NCBI RefSeq assembly: GCF_003390845.1
Contig: NZ_QMEK01000005.1
Location: 62,001-126,000, forward strand
Direction of reading: 5' to 3'
Length of the DNA: 64,000 bases
Origin: Tropicimonas sp. IMCC34043
GTDB taxonomy: Bacteria; Pseudomonadota; Alphaproteobacteria; Rhodobacterales; Rhodobacteraceae
Part shown: positions 25,482 through 34,477 of the stretch, piece after piece
How the letters are laid out: each line of letters opens with the position of its first letter
Numbering within the stretch: position 1 is the stretch's first letter
Translations under genes and position numbers: made by a program
The notes under the pieces: model-generated
What the model was told of the DNA's origin: nothing
The model's input: only the letters and a program-made list of their open reading frames with translations
Database searches by the model: none

Positions 25482-27737
25482 TTACATCGATCCGTGGAAG
25501 GTCCGGCCGATCACGTCAAGCTGTTGCTCGCGGCTCAGCTTGACGAAGTTCACCGCATAGCCCGAGACCCGGACCGTCAGCTGCGGGTATTGCTCGGGGT
25601 GCTCCATGGCGTCGAGCAGCGTCTCGCGCTTCAGCATGTTGACGTTGACGTGGAAGCCACCCGCCTTGGTGAACCCGTCGAGGCAGTTGGCCAGGTTGCG
25701 CACCTGCTCTGCCTCGGTATGACCCATCGAGTCGGGCGTGGCCGAGGCAGTCCAGGAGATGCCGTCCTGGGCATATTCATAGGGCAGCTTGGCGACCGAG
25801 GCGCCGGCTGCGACAAAGCCCTTCTTGTCGCGCCCGTTCATCGGGTTCGCACCGGGGGCAAAGGGTTCGCCCGCGCGCCGGCCACAGGGTGTGTTGCCGG
25901 TCTTCTTGCCGTAGACCACATTCGAGGTGATGGTCAGGATCGACTGGGTCGGCGTGGCGTTGCGATAGAAATAGGGCTGGGCCTCGATCTTCTTCATGAA
26001 GGTCTCGGTCAGCCAGACGGCGATATCGTCCACCCGGTCGTCGTTGTTGCCAAAGGCGGGATAGTCGCCCTCGATCCGGTAGTCGACCGCCAGACCCTCG
26101 TCGTTGCGGATCACGTGCACCTTGGCGTGCTTGATGGCCGACAGCGAATCCGCCGCGATCGACAACCCGGCAATGCCGCAGGCCATGGTCCGCAGGATGT
26201 CGCGGTCGTGCAGCGCCATCTCGATCCGCTCATAGGCATACTTGTCGTGCATGTAGTGGATGGTGTTCAGCGCCTTGACATAGGTCTTGGCCAGCCAGTC
26301 CATCGTCTTGTCGAACTTTGCCACGACCTCGTCATACTCGAGAACGTCGCCGGTGATCGGTTCGAAGCCATGGGCGACCTTCTTGCCGCTCTTCTCGTCC
26401 ACACCGCCGTTGATCGCATAGAGCAGCGCCTTGGCAAGGTTGGCGCGGGCGCCGAAGAACTGCATCTGCTTGCCGATGGCCATGGCCGAAACGCAGCAGG
26501 CGATGCCATAATCGTCGCCCCATTTCACCCGCATCAGATCGTCGTTCTCGTACTGGATGGCCGAGGTGTCCTTGGACACGCGGGCACAGAAATCCTTGAA
26601 CCCGCGGGGCAGTTGATCGGACCACAGAACGGTCAGGTTCGGCTCGGGCGCGGGGCCGAGGTTGTAGAGCGTGTTGAGGATCCGCATCGAGGTCTTCGTG
26701 ACCAGCGGCCGACCGTCGAGCCCGATGCCGCCGATGCTTTCGGTCACCCAGGTCGGGTCCCCCGAGAACAGCTCGTCATATTCGGGCGTCCGAAGGAACC
26801 GCACGATCCGCAGCTTGATCACCATGTCGTCGATCAGTTCCTGCGCGGTCGCCTCATCCAGCAGACCACGGTCGAGGTCGCGCTGGATATAGATGTCGAG
26901 GAAGGTCGAGGTCCGGCCAAAGGACATCGCCGCGCCGTTCTGTTCCTTCACCGCGGCGAGATAAGCCAGATAGGTGAACTGAACCGCATCGTGCGCGGTC
27001 ATCGCGGGGGCGGCCATGTCGACGTGGTACTTCAGCCCCATTTCGTGCAGGTCGTCCAGCGCGCGGTACTGCTCCTGCAGTTCCTCGCGCAGACGGATGG
27101 TGGTGTCGTCGAACACGGCATCGTCGAGCTCGTGGAACTCGCCCAGCTTCTCTGCCTTCAGGAAGTCGATGCCATAGAGCGCCACGCGGCGATAATCGCC
27201 GATGATCCGGCCGCGGCCATAGGCGTCGGGCAGGCCGGTGATGACGCCGGATTTGCGGCAGGCGATGATGTCGGAACTGTAGACGTCGAACACGCCCTGA
27301 TTGTGGCTCTTGCGGTGTTTGGTCCAGATCTCGTGCACCGTCGCGTCGGGCTTGAAGCCGAACGCATCGAGCCCGTTTTCGACCATCCGCAGCCCGCCGT
27401 TCGGCATGATCGCGCGTTTCAGCGGCGCGTCGGTCTGAAGCCCGACAATCAGTTCGAGGTCGCGGTTGATGTATCCCGCGTCATGGGCGGTGATCGACGA
27501 GGGCCGGTCGGCCGAGACGTCGAGAACGCCGGCTTCGCGCTCTTTCTTCAGCAGCACGCCAAGCTCGTCCCAGAGTTTGCTGGTGCGCTCGGTCGGGCCG
27601 GCCAGGAAGGCGGCATCGCCCGCATAGGGTGTGTAGTTCGCCTGGATGAAGCCGCGCACGTCCACTGATCGGCGCCACGCACCATCGGAAAATCCTTCCC
27701 AGGGATCGGTCAGCGGCGTCTGGATCATTACGTTCAT
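25482..27737 (-). CDS. pflB: Formate C-acetyltransferase (pyruvate formate-lyase)
   Basis: 751 residues, close to the E. coli enzyme (760). The active-site cysteine pair is ACCVSAM (C414, C415) and the glycyl-radical loop [10 protein letters not shown] places the radical at G726. [14 protein letters not shown] and [19 protein letters not shown] are further conserved blocks. It converts pyruvate and CoA to formate and acetyl-CoA under anoxic conditions. The ATG at 27737 has CAGGAGCC upstream, close to a hairpin in the leader. It heads the pflB-pflA-focA operon. The cassette is not universal in Rhodobacteraceae-type bacteria and points to a facultative fermentative capacity here. Confidence 0.96.
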   Translation of the reverse strand: MNVMIQTPLTDPWEGFSDGAWRRSVDVRGFIQANYTPYAGDAAFLAGPTERTSKLWDELGVLLKKEREAGVLDVSADRPSSITAHDAGYINRDLELIVGLQTDAPLKRAIMPNGGLRMVENGLDAFGFKPDATVHEIWTKHRKSHNQGVFDVYSSDIIACRKSGVITGLPDAYGRGRIIGDYRRVALYGIDFLKAEKLGEFHELDDAVFDDTTIRLREELQEQYRALDDLHEMGLKYHVDMAAPAMTAHDAVQFTYLAYLAAVKEQNGAAMSFGRTSTFLDIYIQRDLDRGLLDEATAQELIDDMVIKLRIVRFLRTPEYDELFSGDPTWVTESIGGIGLDGRPLVTKTSMRILNTLYNLGPAPEPNLTVLWSDQLPRGFKDFCARVSKDTSAIQYENDDLMRVKWGDDYGIACCVSAMAIGKQMQFFGARANLAKALLYAINGGVDEKSGKKVAHGFEPITGDVLEYDEVVAKFDKTMDWLAKTYVKALNTIHYMHDKYAYERIEMALHDRDILRTMACGIAGLSIAADSLSAIKHAKVHVIRNDEGLAVDYRIEGDYPAFGNNDDRVDDIAVWLTETFMKKIEAQPYFYRNATPTQSILTITSNVVYGKKTGNTPCGRRAGEPFAPGANPMNGRDKKGFVAAGASVAKLPYEYAQDGISWTASATPDSMGHTEAEQVRNLANCLDGFTKAGGFHVNVNMLKRETLLDAMEHPEQYPQLTVRVSGYAVNFVKLSREQQLDVIGRTFHGSM

Positions 27738-27750
27738 TTTCGGCTCCTGA

Positions 27751-27768
27751 ATTCCGCTCGGGCGGAAT
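27751..27768 (-). promoter_or_regulatory. Hairpin close to the pflB ribosome site
   Basis: ATTCCGC (27751-27757), spacer TCGG, GCGGAAT (27762-27768): a perfect 7-bp stem whose near edge is 13 bases from the pflB start codon, next to the CAGGAG ribosome site. It may affect translation. Confidence 0.4.
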
Positions 27769-27804
27769 CGATTTCCGTGACAGTTGCAGACAATTCACCC
27801 GGAG

Positions 27805-27826
27805 GCCGACAATCTGCATTGTCGGC
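27805..27826. promoter_or_regulatory. Perfect 9-bp inverted repeat in the pflB upstream region
   Basis: GCCGACAAT (27805-27813), spacer CTGC, ATTGTCGGC (27818-27826). It lies 68-89 bases upstream of the pflB start codon. It can be read as a dimeric regulator operator of 22 bp or as a second leader hairpin. Confidence 0.5.
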
Positions 27827-27876
27827 GGAGGCTTCCGGATAATTCTGAGGCAAGGTGTTAGCGCCTTCGCTGCGGC

Positions 27877-27906
27877 TACATAGCGGCAAACGGCGGTCGG
27901 TTTCAA
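27877..27906 (-). promoter_or_regulatory. Candidate sigma-70 promoter of pflB
   Basis: On the minus strand TTGAAA (27906-27901) and TATGTA (27882-27877) are 18 bases apart. A transcript from here would have a leader of about 130 bases containing both inverted repeats. The prediction rests on hexamer match only. Confidence 0.35.
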
Positions 27907-28131
27907 TTGCCGGGGCTATTCGCGCCACAAATTTTATTGTTTTATTTCAATGCGTTGCTTGCATGATATTCCGGCAATGTCGTCACCGCATCACAGGTGT
28001 AGCAATCATGTTGCGCCGCCGGCGGGCGGCGTTTTCAAAAGATGCGCGGCCGATTTCCGGCGATCTGGCGCAACCGAATTTGTGACGATCATTCCCCGCG
28101 ACCGGAAAACAATTTTCCGCCCGGGTGCGCG

Positions 28132-29325
28132 CTATCGTTCCCTGACAGCCGCCCCGGTCACGCGGAGCACGCGCACCGAAAGAGCCGCATTGGTCGCCAC
28201 CCCGAACAGCAACGCCCATACCGGCGCGCCGATGCCGAAAAAGCCGATGCCCGAGACCGTGGTCATGAAGGTCACCAACGCGGCCTCGCGCTGGTTCTGG
28301 GACGACAGCGCAGCGCTGAGGCTGTTGCCGATGGTGTTCAAAAGCGCAAGCCCCGCCACCGTCACCACAAGCGCCTTTGGGGCGATCAGAAACAGGCTGA
28401 TGACGGCCGCGCCCAGCAGACCGACGATGCAATAGAGGATGCCCGCCACGACAACCGCCTTGTAGCGGGTCGCCGGGGTCTCGTCCGCCTCGGGCCCGGC
28501 GCAGATCGCGGCCGTGATGGCGGCGAGATTGAAGGCATAGCCACCGAACGGAGCCAGAAGAAGCGTCGTCAGGCCGGTGACGGCGATGCTGGCCGAGACC
28601 GGCGGCCGGTAGCCAGCCGTTTTCAATGCCATGACCCCCGGCACATTCTGGGAGCTCATCGTGACTATATAGAGTGGCAGGCCAACGCCGATCAGCACCG
28701 GCAGCGAAAAGGCGGGCACGGTAAAGACCGGCCGCGCCAGCGAGAAATCGAACGGCGTTCCGGCCTGAAACGCCGCCGTCGCCCCGCAGATCCCGCAGCC
28801 CGCCGCCAGAACCGCCGGGATCGTAAAGCGTGCGAACCATCGCCGTCCGGCGAGATATGTCAGGCACATCGCAGCAACCAGCGGCAGGTTATCTTCCATC
28901 GAGTCGAAGACCCCGAGGCCGAAGCGGAACAGGATGCCCGCCAGCATGGCGCTGCCGATCGCCTCCGGTATCAGGTGGGACAGTCTCTCGAACCACCCGG
29001 TCAGACCGGTCAGCGTCAGCAGCAGGCCGCAGAACACAAAGGCCCCGATCGCCTGATCCATCGGCACACCATCGAGGCTGATGACCAGAAGCGCCGCGCC
29101 CGGTGTCGACCAGGCTGTCAGGATCGGCATCCGATAGCGCAGCGACAGGACAAGGCCGCTGATCCCCATGCCAAGGCCAAGCGCCAGCATCCAGCTGTTG
29201 GCCTGGGCCTGGGTCGCGCCCAGAACGTCGATGGCCTGAAAGATGATCGCGACACTGCTTGTATAGCCAAGAAGGACGGCAACGCAGCCCGCGACAACAT
29301 GAGAGAGCTTCAATCCGGCGATCAT
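28132..29325 (-). CDS. benE: BenE-family benzoate/H+ symporter-like permease
   Basis: 397 residues from the ATG at 29325, giving the usual BenE/YdcO length (about 390); earlier in-frame codons add an Arg-rich segment without protein character and overlap the operator region. It has about 11-12 membrane spans. The signature region SWMLALGLGMGISGLVLSL, AWSTPGAALL and the PFGGYAFNLAAITAAICAG segment mark the BenE group within the xanthine/sulfate permease superfamily. The substrate is not necessarily benzoate; no aromatic-degradation gene is nearby. It is divergently transcribed from an XRE-cupin regulator, with twin palindromes between them, and this pairing is common for BenE/YdcO and its YdcN-type regulator. 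Confidence 0.88.
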   Translation of the reverse strand: MIAGLKLSHVVAGCVAVLLGYTSSVAIIFQAIDVLGATQAQANSWMLALGLGMGISGLVLSLRYRMPILTAWSTPGAALLVISLDGVPMDQAIGAFVFCGLLLTLTGLTGWFERLSHLIPEAIGSAMLAGILFRFGLGVFDSMEDNLPLVAAMCLTYLAGRRWFARFTIPAVLAAGCGICGATAAFQAGTPFDFSLARPVFTVPAFSLPVLIGVGLPLYIVTMSSQNVPGVMALKTAGYRPPVSASIAVTGLTTLLLAPFGGYAFNLAAITAAICAGPEADETPATRYKAVVVAGILYCIVGLLGAAVISLFLIAPKALVVTVAGLALLNTIGNSLSAALSSQNQREAALVTFMTTVSGIGFFGIGAPVWALLFGVATNAALSVRVLRVTGAAVRER

Positions 29326-29386
29326 TCCATCCGTGCCTTTCCCGGCCCCGGGCGCTACGACTGGAGAACACCGCGCCCTTCTCCGG

Positions 29387-29414
29387 CCGTTATAACGGAC
29401 GGGCGTTATAACGC
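29387..29414. promoter_or_regulatory. Twin palindromic operators between benE and the XRE-cupin gene
   Basis: Two perfect 12-bp palindromes, CCGTTATAACGG (29387-29398) and GCGTTATAACGC (29403-29414), share the core CGTTATAACG with centres 16 bp apart. They lie 62 bases from the benE start and 13 bases from the regulator ATG, so a bound regulator would block both promoters. The embedded TATAAC could itself be the -10 element. Confidence 0.8.
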
Positions 29415-29426
29415 ACAACAGCTTTG

Positions 29427-30011
29427 ATGCAGATGACAGAGACGAAAATCCGGATCAACCTCAAGGCCGTCCGCACCCGTGCGGGGCTGAGCCTGTCGCA
29501 GGCAGCAGAGTTGACGGGTGTCAGCAAGGCGATGCTCGGCCAGATCGAACGCGGGGAATCGAGCCCCACCCTCGCCACGCTGTGGAAACTCGCCAAGGGG
29601 TTTCACCTGCCGCTGACCGCCTTCATCGAGGATCTGGTCCAGACCACCGGCATCTTTACCCCCGCTCGGCCAGATCCGGTCAGGTTTCAGGGCAGCATCG
29701 GCTTTCACACGATCTTTCCCTTCGATCCGGTCTTCGGCTCCGAGACCTTTCTGATGACACTCGATCCGGGGCAAACCCATGTCTCGAACCCGCATGACGC
29801 AGGTGTGGTCGAAGACGTCTTCGTGACCCGGGGCGAGATTGAAGTCCTGCTGGATGGAAACTGGAAGGTCTTTCGCTGTGGCGATGGTATCCGCTTTCCC
29901 GCCGACCAGCCGCATGGTTATCGAAACATGACGGACGACCCGGCCCAGTTCCACAACACGATGCACTATCCAAGAACCGCGCTGTTCGAGGAGATCAGCG
30001 ACGGCTCGTGA
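29427..30011 (+). CDS. XRE-family regulator with cupin sensor domain
   Basis: 194 residues. An N-terminal helix-turn-helix (about 8-63; SQAAELTGVSKAMLGQIERG, SSPTLATLWKLAKG) is followed by a C-terminal cupin barrel (about 110-180; VTRGEIEVLLDGNWKVFRCGDGIRF in parts, FPADQPHGYRN with a metal-type His). This is the YdcN-like regulator type that controls the divergent BenE-type permease. ATG codons at 29427 and 29433 are possible starts, and neither has a clear ribosome site, so the message may be leaderless or nearly so. It most likely represses itself and benE through the twin CGTTATAACG sites. Confidence 0.92.
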   Translation: MQMTETKIRINLKAVRTRAGLSLSQAAELTGVSKAMLGQIERGESSPTLATLWKLAKGFHLPLTAFIEDLVQTTGIFTPARPDPVRFQGSIGFHTIFPFDPVFGSETFLMTLDPGQTHVSNPHDAGVVEDVFVTRGEIEVLLDGNWKVFRCGDGIRFPADQPHGYRNMTDDPAQFHNTMHYPRTALFEEISDGS

Positions 30012-30051
30012 CGCCCGATGCTGCCGCTTGCATCAGTCTTGGGGATGGTCT

Positions 30052-30070
30052 CGCCGATCTCCCCGGCGAT
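30052..30070. terminator. Stem-loop between convergent regulator genes
   Basis: TCGCCG (30052-30057) pairs with CGGCGA (30065-30070) across a 7-base loop, 41 bases after the XRE-cupin stop. There is no T-run; it is the only clear stem in the 176-base gap before the convergent IclR gene. Confidence 0.35.
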
Positions 30071-30187
30071 CTGTTGACCGAGATCCGGCTGGTTCGATCC
30101 CCATCAGCGAACCGGCCATCGCGGTTGTTCGGCCCGATCCTCCTCGGATTCTCAGGATCGGCGCCAGATGCCGTTGTTCAGGTCGGC

Positions 30188-30967
30188 CTAGTCGGTCAGA
30201 AGCGCCGAAAGATCGCCTGCTGCCTGTCTCAAGGCGTCCAGATGTTTCAGCGCGTCCTCCATGGAAAGGCGTTGCGCCGGCGCATGAAACGACAGGGTCG
30301 AAACCAGCCGACCGTTGGCTTCGGTGATGGCAACACCGACCGCGACCATCCCGTCCATGAATTCTTCGTTGTCGACCGAATAGCCCTTTTCGCGCACACC
30401 CGCTATTTCCGCCAGCAGGCGTTCGGGATCGGCAAGGGTCTTGTGGGTGAACTGTTCGAATTCGACAGTATGGGCGTAACGTTCGAGATGTTGCGGGCTG
30501 AGCGAGCTGAGGTAAAGCTTGCCGCTGGCGGTACAATAAAACGGAACCCGTGTGCCGACCGGCAACTGAATGCGCAACGGCCATTTGGTTTCGACACGAT
30601 CTATATAGATCATGCCGTCGCGTTCGGGCAGTGCCACGTTGACCGTCTCACCGATCTGCTCGGCCAGGCGGGTCAGGATCGCACCTCGCACGGTTCGAAT
30701 GCGCAGCGATGACAGGATGCCCGAGGACAGGTTTCGCATCCGCGATCCGGGCGAGAAGCTGCGCCCGTCTATTTCGCGTTGAATGAATCCCTCGTGTTCG
30801 AGCGTGGCGAACAGGCGGTGGATTGTCGGCTTGGGCAGACCGAGGATCTGGTTGACCTCGGTCGGAGTTACGGGAACTCCGGCCGAGGCCATTTCTTCAA
30901 GGACGATCAACAGCCGGAGGTTGGTCGCAATGTTGTCTTGCTTCGAAGAGTTTTCGCTTTCGGTCAC
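30188..30967 (-). CDS. iseR: IclR-family regulator of the isethionate module
   Basis: 259 residues: winged helix-turn-helix (about 14-75; TPTEVNQILGLPKPTIHRLF) and an IclR effector domain (about 90-255; FYCTASGKLYLSSL and GYSVDNEEFMDGMVAVGVAI). It starts 10 bases after the TRAP large-subunit stop and is therefore the fourth gene of that minus-strand operon. Isethionate clusters in other proteobacteria carry an IclR-type gene named iseR, which is the basis for the symbol. The effector would be isethionate or sulfoacetaldehyde. Target sites probably lie in the 124-base divergent region at 34354-34477. Confidence 0.82.
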   Translation of the reverse strand: MTESENSSKQDNIATNLRLLIVLEEMASAGVPVTPTEVNQILGLPKPTIHRLFATLEHEGFIQREIDGRSFSPGSRMRNLSSGILSSLRIRTVRGAILTRLAEQIGETVNVALPERDGMIYIDRVETKWPLRIQLPVGTRVPFYCTASGKLYLSSLSPQHLERYAHTVEFEQFTHKTLADPERLLAEIAGVREKGYSVDNEEFMDGMVAVGVAITEANGRLVSTLSFHAPAQRLSMEDALKHLDALRQAAGDLSALLTD

Positions 30968-30976
30968 AAATATTCT

Positions 30977-32335
30977 CTAGATTTGCGGCACCAGTATCAG
31001 GGCCAGATCCGGTACCAAAGCCACCAAGAACCAGACACTGATCAGCGCAAACAGATAGGGCACCGTGTATTTCAGCAGTCGGAAGTACGGGACACCGGTC
31101 ACGCTTGAGGCAACATAGAGGTTCAACCCGTACGGCGGGGTAATAAAGCCTATTGACGCACCAACAAGGAAAATCACCGAGAAATGTATCGGGTCGATAC
31201 CGACCGTTGCCGCGATCGGCGCCAGGATCGGGGCCAGAATGATCGTGACCGGCAGCGATTCAAGGACCATGCCCGCGACAAAGACAATCGCCATGCTGGT
31301 CGCGAGGATCGGATAATAGCCCCCCATCCCGGTGACAAATTCCCCAATCACCTGCTGGGCCCCCAGCAGCGACAGGTTCTGTTGCATCACGACCGAGACA
31401 CCGATCAGCGGTGCGAGAATGCCGGTGATCTGCGCCGAACGCACGACGACCGAGGGGATCTCGGTCAGTTTGAAGCCCTCGACGACCAGCATGTCGGCAT
31501 ATGTCTTGTCAGCGACGGGCGTGTCGGCATCGTTCTTCATCATCCTGTTCAGCGGATAACAGATCACCCCGACGATCAGACAGAAGCCGACAGTCACACC
31601 AGCGGCCTCGGTGGGCGAGAATTTCCCGGTGTAGATGCCCCACAACACCAGACCGATCGCGAAGAACCCCAACCATGCGCCGAAGCCGGTTTTCAGGATC
31701 TGGTTCAGGTTCAGCGGGATCAGGTGTCCCCAACCGTTGATGCGGCAGATGATCCAGCAGGCAAACTGCATGGCAACGACCATGAGCATGCCGGGCAGGA
31801 TACCGGCGATGAACAGATCGGAAATCGACAGGTTCATCAGATAGCCATAGACGATGAAGATGATCGACGGCGGGATGATGATGCCCACGGTGCCGCCAGC
31901 CGCAGCCGTTGCCGCCGAAAACCGTTCGTCATAGCCGCCCTTGACCATTTCCGGGTGCAGCATCGACCCGATGGTGGCCGTGGTGGCCGAATTCGAGCCC
32001 GAGATTGCCGCGAACAGGCCGCAGGCGCCGATCGCCGCCATCGCAAGTCCGCCGCGCATCCAGCCAAGGCAGGAATAGGCAAAATCCGACAGGCGCTTCG
32101 CGATGCCGGATTTGTTGATCAGATCCCCGGTCAGGATGAACAACGGCATCGCGAGCAAGGCAAAGCCATCGGTGAAGACATCGGACAGGGCCGAGCCCAC
32201 ATTATCCAGCGTCTGTCCAAGGACAAAGGTCGTTCCAACCACCCAATAGGCAATGATCAGGAAAACCGGGACCCCGAGCATGAACAGGAACGTGACGCCG
32301 AGCGAAATGATGGTGATGATGGTGCTGTCGGTCAT
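30977..32335 (-). CDS. TRAP transporter large permease (DctM type), probable isethionate uptake
   Basis: 452 residues with about 12 membrane spans. The ATG at 32335 follows the small-subunit TGA by two bases and has GGAGCGG upstream; a TTG two codons earlier is in frame. DctM hallmarks: LLAMPLFILTGDLINKSG, the SGSNSATTATIGSMLHPEM loop, AAGGTVGIIIPPSI and FITPPYGLNLYVAS near the end. Together with the small and binding subunits it forms an Na+-coupled tripartite importer. The linkage to a GMC dehydrogenase, xsc and pta points to isethionate (the IseKLM type); taurine or another sulfonate is the alternative. Confidence 0.92.
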   Translation of the reverse strand: MTDSTIITIISLGVTFLFMLGVPVFLIIAYWVVGTTFVLGQTLDNVGSALSDVFTDGFALLAMPLFILTGDLINKSGIAKRLSDFAYSCLGWMRGGLAMAAIGACGLFAAISGSNSATTATIGSMLHPEMVKGGYDERFSAATAAAGGTVGIIIPPSIIFIVYGYLMNLSISDLFIAGILPGMLMVVAMQFACWIICRINGWGHLIPLNLNQILKTGFGAWLGFFAIGLVLWGIYTGKFSPTEAAGVTVGFCLIVGVICYPLNRMMKNDADTPVADKTYADMLVVEGFKLTEIPSVVVRSAQITGILAPLIGVSVVMQQNLSLLGAQQVIGEFVTGMGGYYPILATSMAIVFVAGMVLESLPVTIILAPILAPIAATVGIDPIHFSVIFLVGASIGFITPPYGLNLYVASSVTGVPYFRLLKYTVPYLFALISVWFLVALVPDLALILVPQI

Positions 32336-32337
32336 GA

Positions 32338-33003
32338 TCAATCCGCTCCGATCACGGTGGGCCTGATCAACTGTTCGCCGCGGCGAAAGTTGGTGAAATC
32401 TTCAAGCCAGTTTTCCATGACGCGGCCTGCCATGAGGATAAAGGCGATGGGAACGGTGACCAGATACCACCACTGCATGAAATTGTCGGTCCCGGCGAGG
32501 ATCTGAAAGTTCGAGGCCGAGTTCACGGTGACCCGCGTGCCCGTGACCACGACGATGACACAGAATCCCAGCCACAGAACCGCATCCAGCGACAGGCACA
32601 GCATTTGCAGGCTGCGCGGCATGGCATTGCGAAATTCGGCAAAGGCCAGATGGGTGCGAAGCCGGATATTGTAGGAACATCCGAACCAGGTCATCACCAG
32701 AAACAGGACTGGCGGAAGTGTCGTGGACCAGGGCGCCTGAACCGAAAAGGCAAAGCGGCGGATCACCTCGACAAAGATGATGATCGCAATCGCGAGGTAG
32801 GTGTAGACCATCACGCTGCGTTCGAAATGCCGGTCGATCAGCGGAAACCTGCTGTAAAGCACCGATACGATCAGGCCCCCCAGCACAGTCGCGAGGGTAC
32901 CGACGACCCAGACTCCCTGGGTGGATAGTGATTTGCTGATTGTCCAGGCGTCTCCGCTGCCGAAGGCGGACAATATTCCAATGACATCTGACCATAGCGA
33001 CAT
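32338..33003 (-). CDS. TRAP transporter small permease (DctQ type)
   Basis: 221 residues from the ATG at 33003, which has GGAGGAG six bases upstream; an ATG two codons before is too close to that site. It has four to five membrane spans. The DctQ signature is recognisable in VEVIRRFAFSVQAPW and NIRLRTHLAF (the R-x-x-x-H element). Length is at the upper end of the family (usually 160-210). It couples the periplasmic binding protein encoded upstream to the large permease gene that follows directly. Confidence 0.88.
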   Translation of the reverse strand: MSLWSDVIGILSAFGSGDAWTISKSLSTQGVWVVGTLATVLGGLIVSVLYSRFPLIDRHFERSVMVYTYLAIAIIIFVEVIRRFAFSVQAPWSTTLPPVLFLVMTWFGCSYNIRLRTHLAFAEFRNAMPRSLQMLCLSLDAVLWLGFCVIVVVTGTRVTVNSASNFQILAGTDNFMQWWYLVTVPIAFILMAGRVMENWLEDFTNFRRGEQLIRPTVIGAD

Positions 33004-33029
33004 GGTCATCTCCTCCGTGGTGGGACCGC

Positions 33030-33074
33030 CCCCGCAACGGCGGGGCCTCCGGTCAATGTTCGCAAGTTGACCGG
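33030..33074 (-). promoter_or_regulatory. Tandem stem-loops between TRAP binding-protein and small-permease genes
   Basis: The 117-base gap contains CCCCGC/GCGGGG (33030-33035 with 33040-33045) and a perfect 8-bp stem CCGGTCAA/TTGACCGG (33049-33056 with 33067-33074, 10-base loop). A third, A-looped CCCCG/CGGGG stem follows at about 33078-33093. There is no T-run. They probably stabilise the binding-protein message. Confidence 0.55.
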
Positions 33075-33120
33075 CCACCCCGAAAAAACGGGGCGGACCG
33101 GATGAGCCATCGGCTGTCTG

Positions 33121-34353
33121 TCAGCCCTTCCACCAGCGGCGCGGTTCGACGTTTTCGGCCCGAGTGTCGAGCGGGATCTGGCGCGCGATGTCATAGATTT
33201 CCTGATAGGTGTCGATCCCGCCGGCCCAGGCGTTCAGGCGCTCGCGCCACTGTTCCCAAAGCTGCGGCTGGTATTGCGGCGAACACATTTCTTCGGCGAT
33301 CTTGATCTCGCTGTCGGGCAGGAAGGCGCAGCGCACGTTGTCCTGGACGAACATGGTGTCGGGCAGCTGCGGGTCTGAAAAGCCGACCGTATTGACCAGC
33401 GCCGCCTCGTTGGCGCCCTGCACGTGAACCTGGGCCCAATAGGCAGATTCCATCACGGCGTCCTGAAGGTAGCCCTCGAGGCTGTTGAAGACCTTGGTCG
33501 ACATCGAGGTATGTTCGGTGCCGCAGAAGAATTTCAGGTCGACGGATTGGGACACCACGGGCGTCATCCCCGCATAGGCCACCGCAGAGGCCCAGGTTTC
33601 GGCGCCGTCGATCAGACCCTGGCGCAGACCGTCCAGAGTTTCCTCCCAGGCGACCGGCACCGGGTTGAGGTTGAGCGCCTGCATCGCGATGCGGCCAAGT
33701 TGGGTTCCGGTCACCCGGTTCTTGGTTCCGAACAGCTGTTCCACCTTGGTGACGGTCGGCTGCTTGTCCCATTTCATGCCCATTTGCAGGCCGCGCAGTT
33801 CACAATGCGAGAACAGGAATTTCAGTCCGTGGCGCTCTTCCAGGGGGTCGCGCAGGATGCGCTGCGAGTCGGGGCTGTACAGGAAATGGTACTGCGACGC
33901 CCGGGTCGGGAACATGTAGGCATAGTCCAGAACGTTCAGATAGGGCGCCGCACCGGCTGAGTTCTGGGTCGAGGCGGCATAGATGTCGACGATGCCGAGC
34001 TGGGTCTTTTCCACACAGCTTGTCTGACCGCAGATCTGGTTGTCGCCGATGAACTCGATGCGGATCTCGCCGTCGGTCCGACCCTCGAGATCGCGGGCGA
34101 ATTCCAGCGCCCCCATGCGTTCGATCAACAGGTTACGGGAGTTGAAGCCAGACGCGCCGAATTTGAGCGTGTGCTTGGCCGGCTTGGAAAAGCGGCGGTC
34201 ATAGGTCGATTCCGCTGCCCTTGCCAGACTGGCGATGCTCATCGCGCCGCCAAAGCTGCTGGCTGCCAGCAAAGTCGAGCTCATGCCGTATTGCCCTGCC
34301 AGCTTGAACAGGTCCCGTCTGTTGATCCGGCTCAGTTTCTCTCCGACACCCAT
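33121..34353 (-). CDS. TRAP transporter solute-binding protein, probable isethionate receptor
   Basis: 410 residues. The N-terminus INRRDLFKLAGQYG followed by a hydrophobic stretch ending in SLARA looks like a twin-arginine (Tat) signal, so the protein would be exported folded. The mature part is DctP-like: FGASGFNSRNLL, EGRTDGEIRIEFIGDNQ, and the substrate-carboxylate/sulfonate region around RVTGTQLGRIAMQALN and ETLDGLRQGLIDGAE. It is larger than a typical DctP (about 330). It heads the minus-strand operon with the two permeases and the IclR regulator and is divergent from the dehydrogenase-xsc-pta genes. Confidence 0.9.
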   Translation of the reverse strand: MGVGEKLSRINRRDLFKLAGQYGMSSTLLAASSFGGAMSIASLARAAESTYDRRFSKPAKHTLKFGASGFNSRNLLIERMGALEFARDLEGRTDGEIRIEFIGDNQICGQTSCVEKTQLGIVDIYAASTQNSAGAAPYLNVLDYAYMFPTRASQYHFLYSPDSQRILRDPLEERHGLKFLFSHCELRGLQMGMKWDKQPTVTKVEQLFGTKNRVTGTQLGRIAMQALNLNPVPVAWEETLDGLRQGLIDGAETWASAVAYAGMTPVVSQSVDLKFFCGTEHTSMSTKVFNSLEGYLQDAVMESAYWAQVHVQGANEAALVNTVGFSDPQLPDTMFVQDNVRCAFLPDSEIKIAEEMCSPQYQPQLWEQWRERLNAWAGGIDTYQEIYDIARQIPLDTRAENVEPRRWWKG

Positions 34354-34477
34354 GAGGTTCCTCCCTTTATGGTGTTTATTTTTTTGATACTTGTGGTCTC
34401 ATTATTAGTCACTTATTGAAATATCACGCAAGGTAAAAGATTCACCGCTCAAGACGCCAGCTCAGGAGGAGGATGCG
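34354..34477. promoter_or_regulatory. Divergent promoter region of the isethionate module
   Basis: 124 bases, strongly AT-rich in the middle (34371-34440). They separate the TRAP operon (minus) from the dehydrogenase-xsc-pta genes (plus). Several A/T half-sites are present but I could not define one clear operator; a TGATA (34385-34389) and its inverse TATCA (34422-34426) flank the centre. Confidence 0.55.

Larger units (their letters stand above)
27738..28131. other. 394-base leader and promoter region of pflB
   Basis: There is no gene in this stretch. Going upstream from the pflB start it holds two inverted repeats (27751-27768 and 27805-27826), a promoter-like pair on the minus strand (27877-27906) and an AT-rich stretch (about 27928-27970). 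I looked for an FNR-type TTGAT-N4-ATCAA box and found none that fits. Confidence 0.6.

Noticed and set aside
27738-28131. FNR box upstream of pflB
   Set aside because: No TTGAT-N4-ATCAA or near match with sensible spacing was found; partial TTGC/GCAA pairs have the wrong spacing.
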